Of a stretch of 64,000 nucleotides of DNA, positions 1 through 6,698 are shown piece after piece. How positions within the stretch are numbered: position 1 is the stretch's first letter; every line of letters begins with the position of its first letter. The notes under the pieces are model-generated. The model searched no databases, was not told where the DNA came from, and saw only the letters and a program-made list of their open reading frames with translations. The DNA is from Pseudobutyrivibrio sp. OR37. Its GTDB lineage: Bacteria; Bacillota; Clostridia; Lachnospirales; Lachnospiraceae. Where the stretch lies: the NCBI RefSeq assembly GCF_900113655.1, contig NZ_FOQF01000004.1:62001-126000 (forward strand), read 5' to 3'. The translations under genes and the position numbers were made by a program.

Positions 1-19
1 TAATCATGTAATCTAACAT
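1..19 (-). CDS. Start of the next prd gene, probably prdB (partial)
   Basis: The prdA stop codon overlaps an ATG (TAATG on the minus strand) that opens a frame running off the left edge; a second in-frame ATG lies four codons later. In known D-proline reductase operons prdB, the selenocysteine-containing subunit, follows prdA. Only about six codons are visible, so the name rests on gene order alone. Confidence 0.35.
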
Positions 20-1797
20 TAATGCAAAGTTCCATTATCAAGTAATACTGTCTCAGGAAGTCCAAGAAGCTTGTTATTTGCATTAATTACATCGTTATTC
101 CACTTCTTTGGTGCTGGCTTAATTTCAACACCTGCCATCTTATTCTTCAACATCTGAATTGCACGGGTAGCAACTTCCTTTGTTACACATGAGCAGCCTG
201 CCACATTATTTTCAAATCCGCCCTTATCCATATTTTCCTCAACCATGGCTGTAGCATATTCATTACCAACAACTAACTGACCTTGATATGCACAGAAGGA
301 TACACCAACAACTGGAATGCCTCTCTTTCCAGCCTGACCAATATGCTGAATGAAATCGATATGGTTATTTCCAAATCCTTCAGTTGTGATAATGCATCCA
401 TCACAATCAAGAGATTCAAGTAATGAACCTAATCTTTCTGACACCCAAAGTTTTTCATCATTTACCTGAGGAGAGCCAATAAATATTACACCAATAAGAT
501 CAAGCTCAGTATCTGCTGCAAGTCCTTCTACAAGTGGCTCACGAATATAATGACGAGTCATTTCCTTTGTGGCTGGTCCAATGCATGTAAGGGCATGAAT
601 AGAACCATCTCGAACCTGATTAGGAGTGAGAACGATAGGTACGTTACCGCAATCCACATTCTTTTGGCCACCAAGTATTCCGCAAGGCTCTGTTGGGCAA
701 ATGACATTATCATGCATTGCACCCTGTCCCATAATTTCCTTTACTAAAACAACTCTTGGATTTCCAGCTCTTCTGACATCTTCACAAATCTCTTCTCGGA
801 TAACTTCACCTTCGTATTTTTTAAGCTCATCTCTAATAGTCTGAATCACATAATCTTGACACTTATGAGCTGCGAATGGACCTGGTCTTGTCATACCAGT
901 TAATCTTTCAATAACAGCATGGCATCTGATAATAATGTCATTCTCGTCTGCACATCCAGGATGACCAAAATACATTTTCTCATCAAGATAACCTTCTGAT
1001 GAGCCAAATTCATGTACCTGAACTCCATCCTCATCAACGCCAGTAAGCATAAATACAACACCGTCAGCTACTTTTGTGATACCTTCTCCAAGCTCACCTT
1101 CCACCTTTGTTGCGATAGGGCACACATCCATAATTGTTTCTGTGTACTGATGTCTTTCATTTGGATAAATAATATCAAGCGCAAGACTCTTACAAAGTGG
1201 ATCTTCTAGAACCGCTTTATCTACTACATTTTTGTCAATTGTAAGCACTCCATCGATAATAGAAGTTTTATCACCTAACTCTACCTTGGAGATTTTCATA
1301 TGTTTTTTCTTTAATGTTCTAATTACCTTTTTTTCGCCTGTTGGTGCTGCTACTCCTGGAGCAGGTACAAAAGTCTCTGCTGCTGGTGCTGCTGCACCTC
1401 CAATTGGCAAATCTAATTTTAGGCCTTCAATATGATCTGCCTTAGCTATTTCTATATGTAACATACCTTCTCCTCCAATCTTTGTAGTAATTATTGGTTT
1501 TGACTCATTCGTCACTGATTCTTTTTCAGCGGAAGAATCAGTCTCATTAACCTTATCTAATACCTCTGCAGTAATAGGTGTTAGTGCTTCTACATCAGTA
1601 AGTAATGTGCTTCCCAGCACCTGTTCAATCTTTAATCCATTTGGACTTAGAGTTAATAGACCAGCATCAACCATATCATCAAATAATGATGGGTCCTCTA
1701 AATCCGCCGCACTAATTACCAATCCTTTTTCTCTTCTACAGCAAAAGATTGCTGGATCCTTCAAATGCTGCTCCAATGTTTCTTTTGTAATAGACAT
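19..1797 (-). CDS. prdA: D-proline reductase proprotein PrdA
   Basis: Precursor of the two small subunits of D-proline reductase, which reductively opens the D-proline ring to 5-aminovalerate as the electron-accepting half of Stickland fermentation. In this family the proprotein is cleaved at a cysteine that becomes the pyruvoyl cofactor; the matching site here is Cys405 in HALTCIGPA. The 592-residue length suits a full PrdA. An Ala/Pro-rich linker (about residues 133-153) separates an N-terminal part from the conserved core, and there are further cysteine motifs (CPTEPCG, VAGCSC). ATG at 1797 has GGAGG eight bases upstream. It lies 13 bp after prdC, so the two are surely co-transcribed. The selenoprotein partner PrdB should lie just outside the window. 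Confidence 0.93.
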   Translation of the reverse strand: MSITKETLEQHLKDPAIFCCRREKGLVISAADLEDPSLFDDMVDAGLLTLSPNGLKIEQVLGSTLLTDVEALTPITAEVLDKVNETDSSAEKESVTNESKPIITTKIGGEGMLHIEIAKADHIEGLKLDLPIGGAAAPAAETFVPAPGVAAPTGEKKVIRTLKKKHMKISKVELGDKTSIIDGVLTIDKNVVDKAVLEDPLCKSLALDIIYPNERHQYTETIMDVCPIATKVEGELGEGITKVADGVVFMLTGVDEDGVQVHEFGSSEGYLDEKMYFGHPGCADENDIIIRCHAVIERLTGMTRPGPFAAHKCQDYVIQTIRDELKKYEGEVIREEICEDVRRAGNPRVVLVKEIMGQGAMHDNVICPTEPCGILGGQKNVDCGNVPIVLTPNQVRDGSIHALTCIGPATKEMTRHYIREPLVEGLAADTELDLIGVIFIGSPQVNDEKLWVSERLGSLLESLDCDGCIITTEGFGNNHIDFIQHIGQAGKRGIPVVGVSFCAYQGQLVVGNEYATAMVEENMDKGGFENNVAGCSCVTKEVATRAIQMLKNKMAGVEIKPAPKKWNNDVINANNKLLGLPETVLLDNGTLH

Positions 1798-1810
1798 ATA
1801 TTCTTCCTCC

Positions 1811-3109
1811 TTATTTAATTTTTCTTATTAATTTATGATTAACGGCTCTCAATGCCTGATCCGTACAATGATAAACTGGTAAGCCTAACTGCGGTGCGCA
1901 AGACATTACTGTGTTCGAACAATCTGTGCAATTGCTAATTAATAAGCCCTGGGCTCCTGCTTTCTTTAGTGACATTACCTTGGCTACCTGTCCTGGACAT
2001 TTTCCTGGGTTTTCACATTTTCTTGTCCCATTTACTTCCATAGCCTGTTTGCAATACTCTACTCCAACCACTTCTGAGCCTAGAGATTTAGCTAATTGCT
2101 CCATTCTCTCTTTATTTGCCCCGCAAGCACATACTAGTAAGCCAATTTTTTCTGGCCCTTTCATAAAACACTCCGAAGCAATCAATCCTCCAGTAGTTTT
2201 TATAATTGGCTTCTCTAGGTTAGTCCTTTTTCCTGTGAAGGGACCTCCCATTATTAACTCTCCATATTCTTTGCTTAGACCACCGGCCATCTCAAAAACA
2301 TCCGATACCTTTTTGCCAAGAGGTATATCTAGAAATGTTTGAATTTTAACTTTAGCTTCACAGCCCTTTATTTTTCCAGCCACTGTCAAATCTTTATCTA
2401 TAAGTGGTTTCTTTAAATCCACCGCCTCTTGAATTCGACATGCTGTTTCTGCATTAATCACAATGGCCTCTGCCTCTAAGGGTAAGGCCGTTACTGGCAA
2501 AAGCTTTTCCAGCACTTCTCTGATTACTGCTCTTTCTTCTCCCATTGGATATATATCCTCAAGAGATTTGATTATAATTTTCGAATTCGTATTTACGTTT
2601 TTTAAAGCTTCTATTGCAGCCTTGTGACATTCCTTTATGGCAATATATCCATGTTTTGCATTAGATATATCCATAGCAATTTCAAGGCCTCTGATTAACT
2701 GTTTAGGATTGTCTTCTATCCTTTTTATGTTATGCCCCAAGATAGGCTCACATTCTGCTGCATTGATAATTACATTCCCACCCTTTTCAAAGGGTTTCGC
2801 AAATTTAGCATATGTAGGAAATCCTGCGCCACCTAAACCAACCAAACCTGCCTCTTTGATTAAATCTAGTGGTTCTTCACTTTTTAATGGAATGTAATCT
2901 GTTGTCTGTTTTTCATCAGCCTCTACAGATACTGATTCATCTGTTATTTCTAATACCTTTCCTGAAACACTGGAAAATATATTGCATCCAAGTCCATCTC
3001 CCTGTAATGCAAGAAGCTGCCCCCTGTGAATTACGTCTCCTTTGACGACACAAGCGGCAGCCTTATTTCCGATATGCTGTTTCAGTGGAAATTCAAAAAC
3101 ATTACCCAT
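1811..3109 (-). CDS. prdC: PrdC, Rnf-like electron-transfer protein of proline reductase
   Basis: RnfC/NQO1-like flavoprotein that is thought to deliver electrons (from NADH or a carrier) to proline reductase. The N-terminal 90 residues form a barrel-sandwich domain (MGNVFEFPLKQHIGNKAAACV), followed by the SLBB/NuoF-like region with GLVGLGGAGFPTYAKF and the INAAECEPIL motif characteristic of RnfC/PrdC. The C-terminal part is cysteine-rich (LVCACGA, KCENPGKCPG, SNCTDCSNTVMSCAP). No in-frame TGA interrupts the gene; as I recall some homologues carry selenocysteine in the C-terminal motif, and here the motif is all Cys. There is no other start codon back to the upstream in-frame stop, so ATG 3109 is used. 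First visible gene of the prd operon. Confidence 0.9.
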   Translation of the reverse strand: MGNVFEFPLKQHIGNKAAACVVKGDVIHRGQLLALQGDGLGCNIFSSVSGKVLEITDESVSVEADEKQTTDYIPLKSEEPLDLIKEAGLVGLGGAGFPTYAKFAKPFEKGGNVIINAAECEPILGHNIKRIEDNPKQLIRGLEIAMDISNAKHGYIAIKECHKAAIEALKNVNTNSKIIIKSLEDIYPMGEERAVIREVLEKLLPVTALPLEAEAIVINAETACRIQEAVDLKKPLIDKDLTVAGKIKGCEAKVKIQTFLDIPLGKKVSDVFEMAGGLSKEYGELIMGGPFTGKRTNLEKPIIKTTGGLIASECFMKGPEKIGLLVCACGANKERMEQLAKSLGSEVVGVEYCKQAMEVNGTRKCENPGKCPGQVAKVMSLKKAGAQGLLISNCTDCSNTVMSCAPQLGLPVYHCTDQALRAVNHKLIRKIK

Positions 3110-3180
3110 CCCTTCACACTTTCTAACGCATATACGTTTTTTTTATTAACGGATTATCTGGTTCCGTTTAAGTTAGTGCT

Positions 3181-3209
3181 AGTATATACATCCCAGTATC
3201 ATTAGTAAA
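3181..3209 (-). promoter_or_regulatory. Predicted sigma-A promoter of prdCA
   Basis: On the minus strand TTTACT (3204-3209), a 17-bp spacer and TATACT (3181-3186) form a good vegetative promoter about 70 bp ahead of prdC. No -24/-12 sigma-54 signature is visible, although prd operons in other clostridia are activated by a sigma-54 activator (PrdR). Confidence 0.5.
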
Positions 3210-3230
3210 AGGACAGTTTCTTATCCATTA

Positions 3231-3247
3231 CATAACAATTTGTTATG
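3231..3247. promoter_or_regulatory. 17-bp palindrome upstream of prdC
   Basis: CATAACAATTTGTTATG is a perfect 7-bp inverted repeat around a 3-bp centre. It touches the stop codon of the Lrp-type gene and sits just upstream of the predicted prdC -35 box. Size and symmetry suit an operator for the adjacent Lrp/AsnC protein. It has no T-run, so it is not a typical terminator. Confidence 0.45.
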
Positions 3248-3715
3248 TCACATTTTCCAGTAAGTTTCTCTATGCTCAACAGAGGTTGAAAATACTATTA
3301 ACGTCTTTGTTTTTCCAAATCTTTGAAGCTCTCCAATAAACTGATCTAGCTCGATAGTATTGTGAAACATCACCTCCAAAAGCATAGAAAAATCTCCTGT
3401 TACACAATTGCACTGAACTATATTAGGAATGTTTTCTACATATGGATAAAAATCCTTTTTTTGATTTGGTTCAACCTCAACGCTAATAAATGCCTTTGTA
3501 TAAAACCCCAGTGCTAATGGATTCATCTGTGCTCTAAATCCTGTTATAATTCCTTTTTTCATAAGATTATCAATACGCGTTGCCACAGATGTAGATGATA
3601 GGTATACATTTTGCGCTATTTCCTTAGCAGATATTCTTGCATTCTCTTGTAGTAATTCAATAATTTTTAAATCAATATCATCTAATTCATCAGCATAGTT
3701 TTTTGGAATAGTCAT
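3248..3715 (-). CDS. Lrp/AsnC family transcriptional regulator
   Basis: 155-residue feast/famine regulator. The N-terminal HTH reads DDIDLKIIELLQENARISAKEIA with the recognition region YLSSTSVATRIDNLMKKGII, followed by an alpha/beta RAM ligand-binding domain (about residues 68-150). Such proteins sense amino acids. It lies between glutamate dehydrogenase and prdCA in the same direction, so it probably controls one or both. GGAGGTGA precedes ATG 3715. The gdh terminator separates it from gdh, so it probably has its own promoter, which I could not place with confidence. The palindrome immediately after its stop is a candidate binding site. Confidence 0.88.
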   Translation of the reverse strand: MTIPKNYADELDDIDLKIIELLQENARISAKEIAQNVYLSSTSVATRIDNLMKKGIITGFRAQMNPLALGFYTKAFISVEVEPNQKKDFYPYVENIPNIVQCNCVTGDFSMLLEVMFHNTIELDQFIGELQRFGKTKTLIVFSTSVEHRETYWKM

Positions 3716-3734
3716 TTTTTCACCTCCATTTTTC

Positions 3735-3772
3735 CAAATAAAAAAGAGGCACCACCTTTTGGTAGTACCTCT
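3735..3772 (-). terminator. Terminator of glutamate dehydrogenase gene
   Basis: Minus-strand RNA forms a 12-bp stem (AGAGGUACUACC with GGUGGUGCCUCU, including G-U pairs) around AAAA, followed by a U-run. It lies between gdh and the lrp-type gene. Confidence 0.85.
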
Positions 3773-3818
3773 TTGTACGTTCTAAATAGTACAAGAGAAT
3801 GTGTTAGATTTCAATATT

Positions 3819-5075
3819 TTATGGGAATAATCCTTTTACTTCATTTGCTGTTATAAGTCTACTAAGTGCAACTATGTAAGCTGCCATTCTCCATGAACAA
3901 TTCTTCTTATGGACAACCTCTTTTATCTCAGCAAAGGCCTTTGTAAGGATATCCTCCAGCATATCGTTTATCTGTTCTCTACTCCATGTGAGAGTCTGGA
4001 TATTCTGCACCCATTCGAAATAAGAAACAACAACACCGCCACTATTCGCAAAAATATCTGGAATTAACACAATACCTCTTTCCTTAAGAATTGCATCTGC
4101 TTCGGCTGTTGTAGGGCCATTTGCCGCCTCTACAATAAATTTGCATTTAAGCTTGCTGGCATTTTCTATAGTGATTTGATTTTCAAGAGCGGCCGGAACA
4201 AGGACATCACAATCAGTAAGCAATAGCTCTTCATTTGAAATATGCTCTACTCCTGACTCATTGTAATCAGCCAATAAATGTCCTTCTTCTACGAATTTTG
4301 AAATTGCATCTGCATCTAATCCATCCTCACATCTGATGGCACCTGATACATCAGAAAGAGCTACAATAACAGCACCTCTATGGTATGCAATTCGAGCTGT
4401 ATTAGCACCTACATTTCCGAATCCCTGAATAGCTATTCTGCTTCCAGAAAGTGTTTTTCCATGTTCTGCCAGAATAAGCTTTGTACTGATAACTACACCT
4501 CTACCTGTTGCTGATGGTCTGCCTTTTGAACCACCTAATTCCAACGGCTTTCCTGTACATACACCAGGACAAGGTTTGCCATTAAGCATGCTATATGTAT
4601 CTAATACCCAAGCCATTGTTTGAGCATTTGTGTTTACATCCGGTGCTGGAATATCTTTATCTGGGCCAATAATGGATTCAATCGCAAATGTATATCTTCT
4701 AGTTAGTCGCATGAGTTCATTCTTAGAAAGCTTTGTAGGATCAACAGTAATTCCACCCTTAGCACCGCCATATGGAATGTTGACAACTGCGCATTTTAAC
4801 GACATCCAAGTTGCAAGAGCCTTTACCTCATTAAGGTCAGTATTCTGGTGAAATCTGATTCCTCCTTTGAATGGACCTCTGATATTTGAGTGCTGTACTC
4901 TATAACCCTCAAAAACCTTAATAGTTCCATCATCCATTCTAATTGGTAAGTATACCTTAAGCTCTCTTTGTGGATTTCTAATCATTTCATAGGTGTCAGT
5001 AGATAGTCCACCTAATTCCACAGCTTCATCCATTACCTTTAAAACATTCTCATATGGATTATATGTTGTTGCCAT
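3819..5075 (-). CDS. gdhA: Glutamate dehydrogenase (hexameric type)
   Basis: 418-residue Glu/Leu/Phe/Val dehydrogenase, interconverting glutamate with 2-oxoglutarate plus ammonia in the cytoplasm. The N-terminal dimerisation domain contains GPFKGGIRFH and the catalytic-lysine motif IPYGGAKGG; the Rossmann domain shows IAIQGFGNVGANTA, and the C-terminal segment AANGPTT and SYFEWVQN is typical. The length is standard for the about 420-residue clostridial class; the N-terminus is not extended as in the 450-residue anabolic type. ATG 5075 has AGGAGG eight bases upstream. It is monocistronic, with its own promoter and terminator. Location beside prd genes and an Lrp-type regulator suggests a role in amino-acid fermentation. 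Coenzyme preference cannot be read from sequence alone. Confidence 0.94.
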   Translation of the reverse strand: MATTYNPYENVLKVMDEAVELGGLSTDTYEMIRNPQRELKVYLPIRMDDGTIKVFEGYRVQHSNIRGPFKGGIRFHQNTDLNEVKALATWMSLKCAVVNIPYGGAKGGITVDPTKLSKNELMRLTRRYTFAIESIIGPDKDIPAPDVNTNAQTMAWVLDTYSMLNGKPCPGVCTGKPLELGGSKGRPSATGRGVVISTKLILAEHGKTLSGSRIAIQGFGNVGANTARIAYHRGAVIVALSDVSGAIRCEDGLDADAISKFVEEGHLLADYNESGVEHISNEELLLTDCDVLVPAALENQITIENASKLKCKFIVEAANGPTTAEADAILKERGIVLIPDIFANSGGVVVSYFEWVQNIQTLTWSREQINDMLEDILTKAFAEIKEVVHKKNCSWRMAAYIVALSRLITANEVKGLFP

Positions 5076-5106
5076 CTTTTTTCCTCCTGATGTTTGATTA
5101 AAACAT

Positions 5107-5116
5107 CCAGCGCTGG
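5107..5116. promoter_or_regulatory. Palindrome CCAGCGCTGG in the gdh leader
   Basis: A perfect 10-bp palindrome between the predicted gdh -10 box and its ribosome binding site. The position suits a roadblock operator; no regulator can be assigned. Confidence 0.3.
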
Positions 5117-5138
5117 AGTATTGTTTTCAACGCCACGG

Positions 5139-5167
5139 AGTATATTACTTGTCATGTGAGATAGCAA
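5139..5167 (-). promoter_or_regulatory. Predicted promoter of gdhA
   Basis: Minus strand TTGCTA (5162-5167), 17-bp spacer, TATACT (5139-5144), about 65 bp ahead of gdhA. The rest of the non-coding stretch 5168-5245 shows nothing further that I recognise. Confidence 0.5.
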
Positions 5168-5250
5168 TACATAATTCTATAATCCTTTTTTGGTTGTAAA
5201 AATCAAGCTATTCACTTGATAAAATAATTGTTTTAGTGATTAATACTTTA

Positions 5251-5305
5251 GAATATCCAGAGCATCACTTGGAAATTGTGAAACGGATGATTACAAAGAA
5301 ATCTC
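5251..5305 (+). pseudogene. Relic of an HTH regulator gene
   Basis: About 52 bp match 10914-10966, the recognition-helix part of the intact HTH gene at 10826, with four mismatches seen by eye (roughly 92% identity). The same frame is still open and encodes a near copy of GISRASLGNYETDDYKEI. Everything before and after in the gene is missing, and a terminator hairpin resembling the one beyond the intact gene follows directly. This is what an internally deleted second copy would look like. Confidence 0.7.
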
Positions 5306-5321
5306 TTTTCGCATAGTAAAA

Positions 5322-5361
5322 GTGCACTCGTACCTACTATTTATGTAAAGTACGAGCGCAC
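5322..5361 (-). terminator. Hairpin between HTH relic and acetyltransferase
   Basis: GTGCACTCGTAC (5322-5333) pairs with GTACGAGCGCAC (5350-5361); the minus strand continues with TTTT, so it can end transcription of the acetyltransferase. It resembles the hairpin at 11694-11732 in stem and loop, pointing to common origin. Confidence 0.65.
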
Positions 5362-5380
5362 ACAAATTTTCTACTGATTA

Positions 5381-5852
5381 TTATGCATTCATAACAAGTT
5401 CAATTTCATCTTCATCCTCAACTCCCGTAGCGGAAAAACCAATACTTTCATATAGCGCTTTAGCGATGTAATTTTTTATTGCAGGTTAATGCAATTCTGC
5501 TAGAATCACCGAATGTTTTTGCTTTTATATATTCAATAATTTGGTTAAGCGCAGCTCTACCATAACCTTTACCTTGCAAAGATTCATCAATCATCATATG
5601 CCAAATATCATACTCAGGTACATCATAATCATATATCACCATAACATAACCAACCATCTTTTCATCAGCATATATCCCAAAGGGTTGGCATTGATTCCTA
5701 TATACATAAGCCTGCGCTAGACTTCGTACCGGATGTGAAACATACTCCTCTTGACCTTTAGCTAACTTGAGATTAAATGCATCTACAAATTTTTCCTCGT
5801 TAATTACCTTCAAACAATTGTCCTTTCTCAATTTGCATTGTGGTAGAAACAC
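5381..5852 (-). pseudogene. GNAT N-acetyltransferase, frameshifted
   Basis: The first 130 codons encode a GNAT protein resembling polyamine acetyltransferases: GIYADEKMVGYVMV, then DIWHMMIDESLQGKGYGRAAL, which holds the acetyl-CoA loop (Q-G-K-G-Y-G). The frame stops at 5460, but the next frame continues without interruption as ALYESIGFSATGVED and so on to a stop at 5381-5383, which is the usual GNAT C-terminal strand (LYESIGF). Removing one A from the run of six at about 5471-5476 restores a complete product. This is either a real pseudogene, slippage at a homopolymer, or a sequencing error. The 5' end is also abnormal: it is fused to the first codons of a serine recombinase gene in another frame. 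Confidence 0.8.
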
Positions 5853-5889
5853 GAGTGTAAATATATACTTTTGTCTTCTCCTTTGTCAT
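5800..5889 (-). pseudogene. N-terminal stub of a large serine recombinase
   Basis: ATG at 5889 opens a 29-codon frame starting MTKEKTKVYIYTRVSTTMQI, clearly homologous to the start of the intact recombinase at 6699-8378 (KKIKVYLYTRVSTSMQI), including the catalytic serine in RVST. Similarity stops at about 5830, where the acetyltransferase sequence begins in another frame, and the stub ends at a stop at 5800. It marks a deletion or recombination joint and shows a second, related element once sat here. Confidence 0.75.
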
Positions 5890-5921
5890 AATATCCCCTT
5901 TTCAAAATATCTCTGCTTAAC

Positions 5922-6212
5922 CTATTGACACATCCCAATTCTGGTTTTAATATAATAATCAAGAAATGGGTTTTTGTCGTGTACAGCCAAGTGCTCAAGC
6001 GGGTTGCTCGTTTCTTTTTTTATGTCCAAAATATCGTATAGATACAACTTTTTATCCTCTGAATGTCGTACAATCAAAGACGCATGAAATACATTATATC
6101 GTTCAACTTCGTCTTTCTCATTCAGTACTGGTAATGCAAATCTTGAATCGTATCTATACCATCCATATTTTGCATTTCTATAATGCTTATCCTCTTTATT
6201 CTCTTTACTCAT
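5922..6212 (-). CDS. Hypothetical protein, probable C-terminal fragment of a phage/ICE protein
   Basis: About 96 residues from the ATG at 6212 (MSKENKEDKHYRN). The segment VERYNVFHASLIVRHSEDKK followed by LYLYDILDIKKETSNPLE resembles the end of large polyvalent phage- or conjugation-associated proteins (MuF/toxin-nuclease type); I recall this from family knowledge and cannot verify it. There is no good ribosome binding site: the ATG directly follows a 31-bp palindrome. It is probably a fragment left by rearrangement of the mobile region. No signal peptide or membrane segment. Confidence 0.45.
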   Translation of the reverse strand: MSKENKEDKHYRNAKYGWYRYDSRFALPVLNEKDEVERYNVFHASLIVRHSEDKKLYLYDILDIKKETSNPLEHLAVHDKNPFLDYYIKTRIGMCQ

Positions 6213-6243
6213 AACTTGAAATTCCAAATTGGCATTTCAAGTT
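6213..6243. repeat. 31-bp palindrome in the mobile region
   Basis: AACTTGAAAT-n-CCAA at 6213-6227 and its complement TTGG-n-ATTTCAAGTT form an almost perfect inverted repeat. It lies just after the broken HTH gene and just before the fragment at 5922. It has no T-run; it could be a weak terminator or a recombination or protein-binding site. Confidence 0.5.
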
Positions 6244-6250
6244 ACACTTT

Positions 6251-6640
6251 TTAGATATCCTCCAACTCCTCAAGCTGCCTCAGCGCCTTCAAGTAAGCCT
6301 TCAACCTCTTGACCTGTTCCTTTTTAAGACAATGAATCTCAATAAGAAGCTCCTCATCCTGCTTCTTAGCTACATAATCAACAGTGGGCTCTACATAATC
6401 TTCATCTATACCGTTCCCAGTAAGAAGCTGCTCTGGTGTCACATCAAGGACTCTACAGATATCCATAATCTTATCAGCGGAAGGATTATGCCCTTTTCTC
6501 TTCCAATCACTGATTGTGCTAGGTGCTATTCCAGCAGCTTTGCCAAATGCATTCTGACTTAACCCACGTTCTTTTATAAGAAAAAATCTTTTTCCTTACG
6601 TTTCTCTGCCGAAAGCTTAATAAACTCTCTTATGTCCTGC
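6251..6640 (-). pseudogene. XRE-type HTH regulator, frameshifted
   Basis: From about 6590 downward the minus strand encodes KERGLSQNAFGKAAGIAPST and ISDWKRKGHNPSADKIMDIC, a typical XRE HTH, then RVLDVTPEQLLTGNG and a charged C-terminal tail ending at 6251. It is a paralogue of the regulator at 9454-9816 (shared KIMDIC, ITPEQLLTG). Upstream the matching frame is blocked by a stop; the reading can be restored only by shifting frame at a run of six T near 6588, giving an N-terminus that begins QDIREFIKLSAEKRK right after the recombinase terminator with no proper start. An internal ATG at 6466 would give a protein lacking the HTH. I consider it inactive. Confidence 0.7.
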
Positions 6641-6676
6641 AAAAAAAAGCTCCCAAACTATTCATGTTTGGAAGCT
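6641..6676 (-). terminator. Terminator of the recombinase gene
   Basis: Minus-strand RNA: 11-bp stem AGCUUCCAAAC with GUUUGGGAGCU, followed by eight U. It directly follows the recombinase stop codon and abuts the truncated HTH gene, so it may lie close to an old element boundary. Confidence 0.9.
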
Positions 6677-6698
6677 GAGTCTATACCGTATTTAGTTC

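Noticed and set aside
1911-2342. Plus-strand ORF of 143 codons
   Set aside because: It lies antisense to the cysteine-rich end of PrdC; a shadow frame.
3110-3230. Sigma-54 promoter and PrdR activator for prdCA
   Set aside because: I found no TGGCAC-N5-TTGCA-like element in the upstream region and no PrdR-type gene in the window.
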